Positions 1 to 10,097 are shown, numbered from the stretch's first letter. The stretch: 48,937 nt of DNA from Bacteroidota bacterium (GCA_029573235.1 JAKQGX010000033.1:1-48937); one strand, 5' to 3'. Notes: a model not told the origin generated them from the letters alone. A program made the numbers and translations.

Positions 1-35
1 ATGAGCCCAACGAGCTACCGCTGCTCTACCTCGCG
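1..35 (-). tRNA. Initiator tRNA-fMet (CAT), 5' half only, cut by window edge
   Basis: Read on the minus strand from 35 to 1 this is the 5' half of a tRNA: 7-nt acceptor arm CGCGAGG, TA, D-stem GAGC/GCTC around a short loop, G26, anticodon 5' strand TTGGG, then CT and the anticodon CAT at the window edge. The A11:T24 D-stem pair and the GGG run in the anticodon stem are marks of bacterial initiator tRNA rather than elongator Met. The 3' half lies outside the window, so the A1/C72-type mismatch cannot be checked. Confidence 0.88.
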
Positions 36-44
36 ATGAGGGTG

Positions 45-76
45 CAAATGTACAGGAAGTAATGCAGCCAAACAAA
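45..76 (-). promoter_or_regulatory. Bacteroidetes-type promoter of the tRNA-fMet gene
   Basis: On the minus strand TTTG (76-73), exactly 20 nt, then TACATTTG (52-45) matches the Bacteroidetes sigma-A consensus TTTG-N19-21-TAnnTTTG. The -7 box ends 9 nt before the mature tRNA 5' end. This is the cleanest promoter in the window. Confidence 0.75.
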
Positions 77-129
77 CTATTTTTTTATTTTTCTTAAAAC
101 TCAATTTTCTTGTGCATTTTTACCAAGCT

Positions 130-1017
130 ATGTCAACATCACATCAAGCCGGCTTTGTCAATATTTTCGGGGCTCCTAATGCAGGGAAATCCACTTTGTT
201 GAATGCTCTTTTGGGAGAAAATCTCGTTATCACTTCGCACAAAGTGCAAACGACGCGCCATCGAATCTTGGGTATTCTTACCGAAAAAGACTATCAAATT
301 ATTTTCTCTGATACTCCGGGCATCATGGAACCCAAATACAAGTTGCATGAGAAAATGATGCGACAAGTAAAAAGCGCCTTAGAAGATGCCGACATAGCCA
401 TTTTGGTACATGATTGTACCCTACCCCTTGAAGATATCGAAACGATTGCAGCTTCGTTAAAACTAAAAGTACCCACGCTCTTGCTCCTCAACAAAACGGA
501 TTTAATAAAAGATAAAAAAGCATTAGAAACACTTGTAACTACTGCTGCTTCACGCTTCCCAAAATGGGAGGTATTGGCAGTATCTGCGCAGCAAAAAAAT
601 GACATCGAAAAAATAATTCCGCATATACTAAAACACTTACCGGTGGCGCCGCCGTTTTATCCTGAAGACAGCATGAGCGACCGCCCTGTGCGCTTTTTCG
701 TGAGCGAGCTTATCCGTCAGCAAATCTTCGAACTATACCATGAGGAGATTCCGTATCATACAGCTGTCATCATACAATCGTTCGAAGAAAAGCCCACCCT
801 GAATGTGATAAAAGCAGAAATCATCGTGAGCCGAGAAACCCAAAAAATCATTCTCATCGGCAAGGGTGGCAGCCTCATAAAACAATTGGGGATTCGCTCC
901 AGAGAAAAGATTGAAGAATTTTTGCAAGCAAAAGTACACCTCGAGCTATTTGTGAAAGTTCGACCCAAATGGCGCGACAATGAAAACTACCTTAAAGAAT
1001 ACGGTTACAACAATTAA
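130..1017 (+). CDS. era: GTPase Era, ribosome (30S) assembly factor
   Basis: Era binds the 3' end of 16S rRNA and checks 30S maturation. The protein (295 aa from the ATG at 130) has the G1 loop GAPNAGKS at residues 14-21, DTPG (G3) near 62, NKTD (G4) near 122, and a C-terminal KH domain with the GKGG loop (around 243-247) that contacts RNA. Its length equals the family norm. The frame is open from a GTG at 112, but the ATG at 130 gives the usual short lead before the G1 loop. It is followed 17 nt later by the PLP-enzyme gene on the same strand. Confidence 0.96.
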   Translation: MSTSHQAGFVNIFGAPNAGKSTLLNALLGENLVITSHKVQTTRHRILGILTEKDYQIIFSDTPGIMEPKYKLHEKMMRQVKSALEDADIAILVHDCTLPLEDIETIAASLKLKVPTLLLLNKTDLIKDKKALETLVTTAASRFPKWEVLAVSAQQKNDIEKIIPHILKHLPVAPPFYPEDSMSDRPVRFFVSELIRQQIFELYHEEIPYHTAVIIQSFEEKPTLNVIKAEIIVSRETQKIILIGKGGSLIKQLGIRSREKIEEFLQAKVHLELFVKVRPKWRDNENYLKEYGYNN

Positions 1018-1034
1018 CACGGACTTCTCTTATC

Positions 1035-1937
1035 ATGCCCGACTTACCCGATATACGACCGTATGAGTATCTCTTTACCGGAAGGATAGATTCTGTCATA
1101 CTACCAGATACAGAGCGTACGATTCAGATGCTTCGGTTGGACTTGCTACATCCGGTTGTATCCGGCAATAAATGGTTTAAGTTAAAATACAATTTAAGGC
1201 AAGCAGCAATAGAAGAGAAACAAGTCATCCTCACCTTTGGTGGTGCTTACTCCAATCACTTGATAGCAACCGCAGCTGCGGCACAAGCATCGGGATTGAA
1301 AAGCATCGGCATCGTCAGAGGATTACATGCGGAAGCAGCAATGACGCCCACCTTGCAAGCCTGCCAAGAATACGGAATGCAATTGCAGTTTGTATCTCGT
1401 GAAGCCTATCGGTTTTTAAAAACCGGCGAAGGTATGGCATCGGTTCAAGAGCAATACCCTCATGCCTTCATTGTACCCGAAGGAGGTAATAATGAACATG
1501 GGCTGAGAGGTGCTATGGAAATTGCCGCTTATATCCCAGAAACGATTACCCATGTGGCGGTGAGTGTGGGCAGTGGTTGTACCTTTGCCGGTATCCGAAA
1601 AGCTTTAGATCCCTCTGTGAAACTACTGGGTTTTGTACCCATGAAACAAGGCAGATATTTGGCAGACGATTGGCAAATGGAGCAAGAGAATTATGCCCTG
1701 ATAGACGACTATCACTTGGGAGGGTTTGGAAAATGTACAGATGAATTGATTGCATTCATGAATCAATTTTATCAAATCAACAATATCCCGTTGGATCGTG
1801 TTTACACCGCAAAGATGATGTTGGGTCTGCAACATTTAATACTACAAAATCATTTCCCCAAAGAAGCCTCTATATTGGCTATTCATACTGGTGGCACGCA
1901 AGGCAACAGCAGCATCGATGACAAGCTGTTGCAATAG
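1035..1937 (+). CDS. PLP-dependent enzyme, ACC deaminase / D-cysteine desulfhydrase family
   Basis: A 300-aa fold-type II PLP enzyme. The stretch SGNKWFKL near residues 43-50 carries the PLP-binding lysine, followed by TFGGAYSNH near 70-80 that contacts the substrate carboxylate; a phosphate-binding SVGSGCT loop lies near 177. Family members open the ACC ring to 2-oxobutanoate or release sulfide and pyruvate from D-cysteine; the residues separating the two activities cannot be judged here. The short Bacteroidetes version is often annotated as 'pyridoxal-phosphate dependent enzyme'. It may be cotranscribed with era (17-nt gap). Confidence 0.85.
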   Translation: MPDLPDIRPYEYLFTGRIDSVILPDTERTIQMLRLDLLHPVVSGNKWFKLKYNLRQAAIEEKQVILTFGGAYSNHLIATAAAAQASGLKSIGIVRGLHAEAAMTPTLQACQEYGMQLQFVSREAYRFLKTGEGMASVQEQYPHAFIVPEGGNNEHGLRGAMEIAAYIPETITHVAVSVGSGCTFAGIRKALDPSVKLLGFVPMKQGRYLADDWQMEQENYALIDDYHLGGFGKCTDELIAFMNQFYQINNIPLDRVYTAKMMLGLQHLILQNHFPKEASILAIHTGGTQGNSSIDDKLLQ

Positions 1938-2011
1938 CCTGTTCTAAATTATGGCTACTACTATTTTCCCTTTTCGTGAAAGGAACATCAAGACTTTTAA
2001 CCTATTCCTAT

Positions 2012-2019
2012 TACCTTTG
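2012..2019 (+). promoter_or_regulatory. -7 box (TACCTTTG) directly before mfd
   Basis: TACCTTTG fits TAnnTTTG and ends only 8 nt before the mfd start codon, so the transcript would have almost no leader. No clear TTTG -33 box is present. Confidence 0.45.
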
Positions 2020-2027
2020 CGCCTTCG

Positions 2028-5000
2028 ATGAACTTACCGGTGCTGTTGGAAAAATACTGTAACGATGCCCGCATAAAAACCATTGCGGATGACATCGCTA
2101 TGTCCACAACACCGCTTCGCATATCACTGCAAAACCTTGCCGGTAGTGCTGTTAGCTTTATTGCTACCGCTATTCGACAACACTCTACAGCCAACCATGT
2201 AATTATTTGCAACGATAAAGAGGAAGCAGCTTATCTGCATAACGACTTAGAGTACCTCACCCGTGCATTGGATATTTGCTATTTTCCTGACAGCTATAAA
2301 AAAACAGGCAACTTCCATGAGTTAAACAGCAGTCATATCATGCTGCGTACCGAAGCTCTCACAAAATTTGGAGCAGGGCAAGTGCAACGAAAAATGCTCA
2401 TCACCTATCCGGAAGCATTGCTGGAAAAAGTAGTGAACCCCAATACCCTGCTTCGCAACACCATTGCTTTAAAAGTAGGGGAAACCCTAAAGGTAGAATC
2501 CTTAATGGAAGACTTTGTGAACTTGGGTTTCAAACGGGAAGACTTTGTGTATGAACCCGGACAGTTTGCAATGCGTGGCGATATTTTAGACATCTATTCG
2601 TTCGGGAATGAGCACCCGTATCGTATCGAATTATTTGGAGAAGAAATTGAAAGTATTCGCATCTTCAATCCGGAAACACAACTATCCGAAAAAAAGCTGC
2701 TCGCGGTGTCTATACATCCGAATGTAGAAACGAACTTTACTCCTTCTGAAAAGATTTCATTACTAGAATTTTTACCTCCACAAACAGTTATCTGGGCAAA
2801 AGATTTTGAATTTGTCATTGCCCGAATGGAAAAAGCGAGTGAGGGATTGGCGGATAAATTAGCACAAAACAAAGTGGCTATCGACCCTGATGAAGCCATC
2901 TTAAAAGAAGTAACCCTTGCCGATTTTGAGTTGATAGAAGAATGGAAGCAGAAGTTGTTGCAACGACATTTACTACACTTCACCGCAGCCGAAAAGAAAG
3001 AACACGAAGGTACCATCATCCCCTTCCAAACCAATGCACAACCGGTTTTCAATCGTCAATTTGACTTGTTGATGCAAGACCTGCAAGGCAAGATAGCAAT
3101 GGGATATGCTGTATATATTTTCGCTGAAAACCCCAAACAATTAGAGCGATTACACAGCATCTTCGAAGACTTGAATGCAGCTATCGACTTTGTGGCTATT
3201 CCCACTCCCATCAGCCAAGGGTTTATTGACCATGACCAAAAAGTAGTTTGTTATACCGACCATCAAATCTTTCAACGTTTCCATAAATACAAGGTCAAAC
3301 AAGCCTACAGCAAAGGGAAAGCGATCACCATGCGGGCACTACGGGAGTTACAACCCGGCGATTTTGTAACCCATATCGACCATGGTGTGGGCGTGTATAG
3401 CGGCTTGCAAAAAATAGAAGTGAATGGCAATATGCAAGAAGCCATTCGCATTATTTACCGCGACAATGATGTGCTGTATGTGAACATTAACTCCCTACAT
3501 AAAATCAGTAAATACACCGGAAAAGAAGGCACTACACCGCGTGTCAACAAGCTGGGTAGTGATGCTTGGGAAAAATTAAAAAACAAAACTAAACGACAAG
3601 TAAAAGATATCGCTGCCGATCTTATCAAACTATATGCGAAACGAAAGGCTTCACAAGGCTTCAGCTTTACTACCGACAGCTATTTACAAACCGAATTGGA
3701 AGCATCGTTTTTTTATGAAGATACTCCCGACCAAAGCAAGGCTACAGCGGATGTGAAGCGTGATATGGAAGCTCCGGCTCCTATGGACCGTTTGGTTTGC
3801 GGGGATGTAGGCTTCGGAAAAACTGAGATCGCCATACGAGCTGCGTTCAAAGCAGTAGCAGATAGCAAGCAAGTAGCGGTATTAGTACCTACTACTATCT
3901 TGGCTTTCCAACATTATCAAACCTTCAAAGAACGCCTCAAAGATTTTCCTTGCACTGTAGATTATATCAATCGTTTTAAAACATCAAAAGAGAAAAAAGA
4001 AACCATTAAACGATTGACAGAAGGGAAAATTGATATCATCATTGGCACTCACGCGTTGTTGGGGAAAGACGTTACCTTCAAAGATATTGGGTTGTTGATT
4101 ATTGATGAGGAACAAAAATTTGGGGTTTCCTCCAAAGAAAAATTACGGGAATTACGAGCTAGTGTGGACACGCTTACGCTTACTGCTACGCCCATTCCTC
4201 GCACTTTGCAATTCTCGCTTATGAATGCTCGCGACCTGAGCATTATGAACACACCTCCTCCCAACCGACAGCCGGTACATACAGAGGTTGCCGGTTTTGA
4301 TGACCTGCTCATACGTGAAGCCATTTACTACGAAACCGAAAGGGGTGGGCAAGTATATTTCATACACAACAGGGTGCAGAGTTTGCCGGATATGGTTACT
4401 CGTCTTCGTAGTCTGTGCCCTGACATAGAAATAGGCATGGCACATGGGCAAATGGAAGGGCATAAACTGGAAGAAGCACTCTTCAATTTTATAGAACATA
4501 AATATGATGTACTTTGTTGTACCAATATTGTAGAAAGCGGTGTGGATATACCCAATGCCAATACTATCATTATCAACAACGCTCATCAGTTTGGGCTCAG
4601 CGACCTGCACCAGTTGCGCGGACGTGTGGGACGAAGCAATAAAAAAGCATTCTGTTATTTGCTGGCGCCATCTTTGGCAACGTTGCCTACTGATAGTCGA
4701 AAGCGATTGCAAACATTAGAACAATTCAGCGAGTTGGGAAGCGGTTTTCAAATAGCCATACGCGATTTGGATATTCGTGGTGCGGGTAACCTATTGGGGG
4801 GAGAGCAAAGCGGCTTCATTGCAGAGATTGGATTTGAGATGTATCAAAAAATATTAAGCGAAGCGATACGCGAACTCAAGAGTACCGATTTCAAAGAAGT
4901 GTTTAAAGAAGAACTGGAGCGCAAGAACGACTTTGTAAACGACTGTACCATTGATACCGATTTAGAGATACTCATCCCCGATGATTATATTGAAAACATC

Positions 5001-5396
5001 ACCGAACGATTGTCGTTGTACCAACAACTGGATGAAGTAGCCGATGAAACTGCTCTTCAAAAATTTATTACGGAAATACAAGACCGCTTTGGCACACCAC
5101 CTCATCAAGTAGAAGCACTCTATACCACCATACGCTGCCGCTGGCTGGCAGAAACATTAGGGTTTGAAAAGCTCATTCTTAAAAACAAACAACTACGGCT
5201 ATACTTCATCAGCCATCCGGAATCTCCCTATTTTGAATCAGCCGTATTCAATCACATTCTATTGTATATTCAACAACGCACCAACAAAGCCCGATTAAAA
5301 CAGACCGGTAAAAACTTTATGTTGATTGCGGATGGTATAGAAAGTATGGAAGCGGTACATTCTTTCTTGAGTGAAATGGTAGTGACGAATAATTAA
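2028..5396 (+). CDS. mfd: Transcription-repair coupling factor Mfd
   Basis: Mfd removes RNA polymerase stalled at DNA damage and recruits UvrA. The 1122-aa protein shows the family order: an N-terminal UvrB-like module (with GDILDIYSFG near 184), the RNA-polymerase-interacting domain (PGDFVTHIDHGVGVYSG near 443-459), helicase motif I GDVGFGKTE near residue 591, DEEQ (motif II) near 693, TATPIPRTL (motif III), the second RecA lobe with VESGVDIPNANT and QLRGRVGRS, and the C-terminal TRCF domain. Full length with no frameshift. The ATG at 2028 is the only sensible start. Confidence 0.97.
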   Translation: MNLPVLLEKYCNDARIKTIADDIAMSTTPLRISLQNLAGSAVSFIATAIRQHSTANHVIICNDKEEAAYLHNDLEYLTRALDICYFPDSYKKTGNFHELNSSHIMLRTEALTKFGAGQVQRKMLITYPEALLEKVVNPNTLLRNTIALKVGETLKVESLMEDFVNLGFKREDFVYEPGQFAMRGDILDIYSFGNEHPYRIELFGEEIESIRIFNPETQLSEKKLLAVSIHPNVETNFTPSEKISLLEFLPPQTVIWAKDFEFVIARMEKASEGLADKLAQNKVAIDPDEAILKEVTLADFELIEEWKQKLLQRHLLHFTAAEKKEHEGTIIPFQTNAQPVFNRQFDLLMQDLQGKIAMGYAVYIFAENPKQLERLHSIFEDLNAAIDFVAIPTPISQGFIDHDQKVVCYTDHQIFQRFHKYKVKQAYSKGKAITMRALRELQPGDFVTHIDHGVGVYSGLQKIEVNGNMQEAIRIIYRDNDVLYVNINSLHKISKYTGKEGTTPRVNKLGSDAWEKLKNKTKRQVKDIAADLIKLYAKRKASQGFSFTTDSYLQTELEASFFYEDTPDQSKATADVKRDMEAPAPMDRLVCGDVGFGKTEIAIRAAFKAVADSKQVAVLVPTTILAFQHYQTFKERLKDFPCTVDYINRFKTSKEKKETIKRLTEGKIDIIIGTHALLGKDVTFKDIGLLIIDEEQKFGVSSKEKLRELRASVDTLTLTATPIPRTLQFSLMNARDLSIMNTPPPNRQPVHTEVAGFDDLLIREAIYYETERGGQVYFIHNRVQSLPDMVTRLRSLCPDIEIGMAHGQMEGHKLEEALFNFIEHKYDVLCCTNIVESGVDIPNANTIIINNAHQFGLSDLHQLRGRVGRSNKKAFCYLLAPSLATLPTDSRKRLQTLEQFSELGSGFQIAIRDLDIRGAGNLLGGEQSGFIAEIGFEMYQKILSEAIRELKSTDFKEVFKEELERKNDFVNDCTIDTDLEILIPDDYIENITERLSLYQQLDEVADETALQKFITEIQDRFGTPPHQVEALYTTIRCRWLAETLGFEKLILKNKQLRLYFISHPESPYFESAVFNHILLYIQQRTNKARLKQTGKNFMLIADGIESMEAVHSFLSEMVVTNN

Positions 5397-5527
5397 TCTC
5401 CATACAAAATCTGATATTAGCGAACAATAGGCTATACTTGAACACTCCGTCATGTAATAGTTGAATGATTAAAGCACTCGTATTCTTACACACTCCTTTG
5501 CTGAAGCACCACTCTACTTTCATCTCT

Positions 5528-5535
5528 TATTTTTG
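5528..5535 (+). promoter_or_regulatory. Possible -7 box (TATTTTTG) for the 5570/BtrH-like pair
   Basis: TATTTTTG matches TAnnTTTG 34 nt before the ATG at 5570; no TTTG lies at the right -33 spacing, so this is weak. Confidence 0.3.
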
Positions 5536-5569
5536 CAAAATAAATGTTGGTCATTACCTTTAAGAAATC

Positions 5570-5995
5570 ATGGATATAAATGACGTGCCACAAGATGCGC
5601 TTCCTTTTAAAGACAAAGACAAAATAAAAAAAGTCGTTTATGCAGTCGATAATAAAGGGCATTATACCGAAGTGCAATCTGCCGGTTGGGAAGCAGAGCA
5701 TGTTGCGACTCAGCAAGCTTGGGAAGCTATAGAAGAAGAGTTAAAAGAAACCGCAGAAAAAGTAGCGAAGGGCGAGCTGAGTCCCATTGCCTACTTCATG
5801 CTAAAAAAACTCATGGACATCTCCATATTGGCGCGCTATGTGGGCAAATGGCAGTGGCAGGTAAAACGCCATATGAAACCGTCTGTCTTTAAAAAGCTAC
5901 AACAAAAAACCTTAGATAAATACGCAGCAATATTTGGCATTACTACTTTAGAACTTCTCCATTTTGGACAAACACCACCCCGTGAACAACCATAA
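5570..5995 (+). CDS. Small conserved-looking protein of unknown function, upstream partner of BtrH-like gene
   Basis: A 141-aa soluble, charged, mostly helical protein with no signal peptide or membrane segment. I do not recognise a named family. The segment from about 85 to 125 is rich in Lys, Gln and Trp (KWQWQVKRH) and could form a helical bundle. Its last codons overlap the BtrH-like gene by 14 nt, so the two are translated together and probably act together. Codon use resembles the neighbours. The ATG at 5570 follows a plausible promoter box. Confidence 0.75.
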   Translation: MDINDVPQDALPFKDKDKIKKVVYAVDNKGHYTEVQSAGWEAEHVATQQAWEAIEEELKETAEKVAKGELSPIAYFMLKKLMDISILARYVGKWQWQVKRHMKPSVFKKLQQKTLDKYAAIFGITTLELLHFGQTPPREQP

Positions 5996-6989
5996 TATCT
6001 TTCAACATCATCAACACGCCCATTGCGAAAGCGGTGTTACCGCCAACCTATTGGGACACGAAGGTATCCCCATCTCAGAACCATTGGCATTTGGCATTGG
6101 TGCCGGTTTGTTTTTTGCACACCTTCCTTTTGTAAAAGTCAACGGCACACCGGGCACTACCTTCAGAACCTGGCCGGGTGCTATTTTCAAACGGGTCACC
6201 GAGCGATTGGGTATTACTATTCATAAAGAAAAATTTCGCACCAGAGAAAAAGCCATGCGAGCACTTGACCAAGTATTGGCTCAAGGAAAGCCGGTTGGGA
6301 TGTTGAGTAGCGTTTATTATCTCCCTTACCTTCCGGAGGCATTTCGTTTTCATTTCAATGCACACAATTTGGTATCGTATGGCAAAGAAGGAAACCAATA
6401 TCTCATCAGCGACCCGGTGATGGAAGAAACCACCCAAATAGCACCCGAAGACCTTGCCAACGCCCGTTTTGCGAAAGGCACACCGGAGCCAAATGGAATG
6501 ATGTACTACATTACCCAATCCCCCAAAGAAGTAAATTTTGCAAAAGCCATTCAACAAGGTATTAAGCAAACCAATTTCTTTATGCTATCGCCACCACTAC
6601 CGTGGTTTGGTAATAAAGCCATCTTTCTTTTAGCAAAGAAAATAAAAAAATACCCACAGCAATTGCCTCCCCGAAAAGCGGCTTTGTACTTGGGCAACAT
6701 CATTCGGATGCAAGAGGAAATAGGCACTGGCGGCGCTGGTTTTCGCTACCTTCATGCTGCCTTTTTAGAAGAAGCAGATACCCTTTTGAAACGAGATGAT
6801 TTGCGAGAAAAATCACAAGAACTCACCGCTATCGGCGACCAGTGGCGCAACTTCGCTTATAGTGCCGCTCGTCAAATGAAAAACCGCAACTCCGACCGGG
6901 TATCTTATGATGAGCTCAGCGAATTGCTCATGGAAATCGGGAAGCAGGAGAAAACATTTTTTAAGCAAATGGAACAACTGAAATGGTAG
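5982..6989 (+). CDS. BtrH-like protein (butirosin biosynthesis H N-terminal domain, DUF4872-like tail)
   Basis: BtrH in butirosin synthesis is an acyltransferase that moves an acyl group from a carrier protein to an amino-sugar; the fold resembles papain-like/C39 cysteine enzymes. Here HCESGVTANLL near residues 14-24 has the expected Cys, then ISEPLAFGIGAGLFF, a histidine in HFNAHNLV and SDPVMEE (Asp) that could complete the triad; a helical C-terminal half follows. No in-frame ATG precedes the Cys motif, so the start is the GTG at 5982 (335 aa) or a TTG at 5964. No carrier protein or ABC transporter genes are nearby, so substrate is unknown. Confidence 0.78.
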   Translation: MNNHNIFQHHQHAHCESGVTANLLGHEGIPISEPLAFGIGAGLFFAHLPFVKVNGTPGTTFRTWPGAIFKRVTERLGITIHKEKFRTREKAMRALDQVLAQGKPVGMLSSVYYLPYLPEAFRFHFNAHNLVSYGKEGNQYLISDPVMEETTQIAPEDLANARFAKGTPEPNGMMYYITQSPKEVNFAKAIQQGIKQTNFFMLSPPLPWFGNKAIFLLAKKIKKYPQQLPPRKAALYLGNIIRMQEEIGTGGAGFRYLHAAFLEEADTLLKRDDLREKSQELTAIGDQWRNFAYSAARQMKNRNSDRVSYDELSELLMEIGKQEKTFFKQMEQLKW

Positions 6990-7066
6990 TTGCAAATTGT
7001 ATATTACCTTCCGTACGTTACGAACACTTGGCTATTATTTAACCCCGAAGGAAGCCAAAAACCTAT

Positions 7067-7074
7067 TACTTTTG
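7067..7074 (+). promoter_or_regulatory. -7 box (TACTTTTG) before tyrS
   Basis: TACTTTTG ends 20 nt before the ATG at 7095. It lies inside the upstream open frame, which supports choosing 7095 over the earlier start at 6990. Confidence 0.4.
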
Positions 7075-7094
7075 CGGCAAATTATATTTTTCGG

Positions 7095-8375
7095 ATGAAC
7101 CTTGTAAAGGAGCTACAGCAACGCGGACTAGTGCATGATGTGATGCCCGGCACTGAAGAGCAATTAAACAAAGAAATGACAGCCGGATACATCGGCTTCG
7201 ACCCAACGGCAGATAGCTTGCATGTAGGAAGCATGCTTCAAATAACCTTATTAAGAAGGCTTCAACTTGCCGGTCATAAGCCCTATGCCCTTGTGGGAGG
7301 TGCGACCGGTATGATAGGCGATCCCACCGGCAAATCAGCCGAACGGAACTTGCTGGACCGTGCCACGATTGACAAAAACTGCGAAGGCATTCGTAAGCAA
7401 CTTGAGAAATTTTTAGACTTCGACCCGACTAAAGCGAATGCAGCCGTAATGGTAAACAACTACGATTGGTTGAAAGACTATACGTTTTTAGACTTCATAA
7501 GAGATGTAGGTAAGCATATTACAGTGGGCTACATGATGTCGAAAGACTCGGTGAAAACCCGCATGGAAACAGGGCTTTCCTTCACTGAGTTTTCTTACCA
7601 ACTAATACAAGGTTATGACTTTTACTATCTCTTTAAAGAGAAAGGACTCAAACTGCAAATGGGTGGTGCCGACCAATGGGGCAATATCGTAACCGGCACC
7701 GAATTGATACGCCGTATGTGTGGTGGTGAGGCTTTTGCACTTACCAGTCCATTAATTACCAAAAGTGATGGTGGCAAATTTGGGAAAACCGAGAGCGGCA
7801 CTATTTGGTTGGATAGAGAACGTACTTCTCCTTATCAATTTTATCAGTTTTGGTTGAATCTTAAAGACGAAGATGCCGAGCAATTAATCCTGCGCTTCTC
7901 TTTCAAACCGGTAGGAGAATTGCAAGCATTGATAGCCGAACATAAAACCGCACCCCACTTGCGACTGGTACAAAAATCATTGGCAGAAGAGATTACCGAA
8001 ATGGTACACAGCAAAGAAGATTTAATCTTTGCACAACAAGCCTCAGAAATATTGTTTGGTAATGCCGCCATTGATACACTACGCACATTAAACGAAAAAC
8101 AGTTGCTGGAAGTAATGGAAGGAGTGAAGCAAGTGCATTGCAGCAAGAGCGTACTTGAGAGCGGGTTTGACTTACTGGGATTTTTAGCGGAGCATAAAAT
8201 CTTTGCCAGCAAAGGTGAAGCACGCAAGATGGTACAAAGCGGCGGCTTTAGCATCAACAAAGAAAAGGTGACCGCTACCGAACACCAGATTGCAGCATCC
8301 GATTTGCTCAATCAAAAATACCTGCTGTTTCAAAAAGGGAAAAAGGACTACACTTTAGTAATAGTGGGAAAATAA
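7095..8375 (+). CDS. tyrS: Tyrosyl-tRNA synthetase (class I)
   Basis: Charges tRNA-Tyr with tyrosine. The class I HIGH-type motif reads HVGS near residue 42, the KMSKS-type loop reads KFGKT near 228, and the tyrosine/tRNA pocket shows GADQWGNI near 194. An S4 RNA-binding domain closes the protein (about 360-426, with [14 protein letters not shown]). The open frame extends upstream to 6990, but the ATG at 7095 gives 426 aa, the normal bacterial length, and begins with the typical [11 protein letters not shown] lead. Confidence 0.97.
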   Translation: MNLVKELQQRGLVHDVMPGTEEQLNKEMTAGYIGFDPTADSLHVGSMLQITLLRRLQLAGHKPYALVGGATGMIGDPTGKSAERNLLDRATIDKNCEGIRKQLEKFLDFDPTKANAAVMVNNYDWLKDYTFLDFIRDVGKHITVGYMMSKDSVKTRMETGLSFTEFSYQLIQGYDFYYLFKEKGLKLQMGGADQWGNIVTGTELIRRMCGGEAFALTSPLITKSDGGKFGKTESGTIWLDRERTSPYQFYQFWLNLKDEDAEQLILRFSFKPVGELQALIAEHKTAPHLRLVQKSLAEEITEMVHSKEDLIFAQQASEILFGNAAIDTLRTLNEKQLLEVMEGVKQVHCSKSVLESGFDLLGFLAEHKIFASKGEARKMVQSGGFSINKEKVTATEHQIAASDLLNQKYLLFQKGKKDYTLVIVGK

Positions 8376-8444
8376 TATAGTAATTTAGGAATACCGGAAA
8401 CGGCTCTATCACCAACACTTCAAAAATCTTTATAACATCATTCC

Positions 8445-10097
8445 ATGAATAGCTCAACAAAACGAATTATCAAAGCGCCAACCGGCAACCAATTGCATTG
8501 CAAAAACTGGGTTTCCGAAGCTGCTTTTCGCATGATACAAAACAACCTCGACCCCGAAGTGGCAGAGCGTCCCGAAGACTTGGTCGTGTATGGTGGTATC
8601 GGAAAAGCCGCCCGCAATTGGGAAAGTTTTGACAAGATTTTGGAATGTCTGAAAAACCTGCAAGAGGACGAAACCCTTATGGTGCAAAGCGGAAAGCCCG
8701 TTGGTGTATTGCGTTCGCATAAAGATGCCCCTCGTGTGCTCATCGCCAACTCCAACTTAGTAGGTCGTTGGGCAAACTGGGAAACCTTTCGTGAACTGGA
8801 AGCTAAAGGGCTGATGATGTATGGGCAAATGACTGCCGGAAGTTGGATATATATAGGCTCACAAGGCATCGTACAAGGCACTTACGAAACATATTTGTCT
8901 TTAGCCAACCAACATTATAACGGCTCTTTGAAAGGTACGCTCAATGTTACAGCCGGCTTAGGTGGTATGGGTGGTGCTCAGCCATTGGCCATCACCATGA
9001 ACGAAGGGGTTTGCTTGGCCGCCGAAATGGAAGAATGGCGTGTGCAAAAAAGATTAGATACAAGATATATCGACAAGATGAGCCACAACATTGATGAAGC
9101 CATTGACATGGCGCTCGATGCCAAAGCCAAGGGGGAAGCTATTTCCATAGGAGTGGTTTGTAATGTGGTGGATTTGCTGCAACGTTTGTTGGATAGAAAT
9201 ATTACTCCCGATACCCTCACTGACCAAACATCAGCACATGATGAGTTGATTGGCTATTTCCCTGAAGGACTCAGCGTAGCAGAAGCTGCATCCCTCCGTC
9301 AAAACGACCCGAAAACATATAGTGAACGATCATTGGATACGATGGCAAAGCATGTAAGACAAATGCTGGAACTGCAAAAACGCGGTGCCATTACTTTTGA
9401 CTATGGTAATAACCTGCGCGGTCAAGCCCACGACAAGCGAGGTGTTACTAATGCCTTTGATTTCCCGGGTTTCGTACCGGCTTACATTCGTCCCCTCTTC
9501 TGTGAAGGGAAAGGCCCATTCCGTTGGGTGGCGCTGAGTGGTGACCCCGAAGATATTTATACTACCGACAAAGCGCTTATGGAGCTATTCCCCAACAATA
9601 CCGGATTGCACCGCTGGCTAAACATGGCCAAAGACAAGATTGCCTTCCAAGGGCTTCCGGCACGCATTTGCTGGTTGGGAATGGGCGAACGAGAAAAGGC
9701 AGGAAAACTATTTAATGATTTAGTGAAAGAAGGCAAGGTGAAAGCACCCATTGTTATTGGTCGCGATCATTTAGACACCGGCTCTGTAGCCTCTCCGAAT
9801 AGAGAAACCGAAGCGATGAAAGACGGTAGTGATGCTGTTGCCGACTGGCCTATATTAAATGCATTAATCAATACAGCCGGTGGCGCCAGTTGGGTGAGCT
9901 TCCATCATGGAGGCGGCGTGGGTATGGGTTATTCGTTGCATGCCGGTATGGTCATTGTAGCAGATGGCACGCAGGAAGCCGAAGAGCGTCTTCGCCGCGT
10001 GTTACACAACGACCCGGCTATGGGTGTTATCAGACATGCCGATGCCGGTTATGAGCTAGCGCAAGATACCGCCAAAGACCACGGTTTAATGTTGTAA
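8445..10097 (+). CDS. hutU: Urocanate hydratase (urocanase)
   Basis: Second step of histidine breakdown, turning urocanate into imidazolone propionate with a tightly bound NAD+. The 550-aa length is standard. Seen: [11 protein letters not shown] near 49, the NAD-binding [10 protein letters not shown] near 172, the family signature around [10 protein letters not shown] with the active-site-region Cys near 409, and the C-terminal HHGGGVGMG. The other hut genes (hutH, hutI, hutG/ftcD) are not in the window, so it stands alone between tyrS and ispF. Confidence 0.96.
   Translation: MNSSTKRIIKAPTGNQLHCKNWVSEAAFRMIQNNLDPEVAERPEDLVVYGGIGKAARNWESFDKILECLKNLQEDETLMVQSGKPVGVLRSHKDAPRVLIANSNLVGRWANWETFRELEAKGLMMYGQMTAGSWIYIGSQGIVQGTYETYLSLANQHYNGSLKGTLNVTAGLGGMGGAQPLAITMNEGVCLAAEMEEWRVQKRLDTRYIDKMSHNIDEAIDMALDAKAKGEAISIGVVCNVVDLLQRLLDRNITPDTLTDQTSAHDELIGYFPEGLSVAEAASLRQNDPKTYSERSLDTMAKHVRQMLELQKRGAITFDYGNNLRGQAHDKRGVTNAFDFPGFVPAYIRPLFCEGKGPFRWVALSGDPEDIYTTDKALMELFPNNTGLHRWLNMAKDKIAFQGLPARICWLGMGEREKAGKLFNDLVKEGKVKAPIVIGRDHLDTGSVASPNRETEAMKDGSDAVADWPILNALINTAGGASWVSFHHGGGVGMGYSLHAGMVIVADGTQEAEERLRRVLHNDPAMGVIRHADAGYELAQDTAKDHGLML

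Noticed and set aside
4152-4712. 186-codon minus-strand frame inside mfd
   Set aside because: Overlaps the helicase core of Mfd; the protein shows no domain and is a codon-bias shadow.
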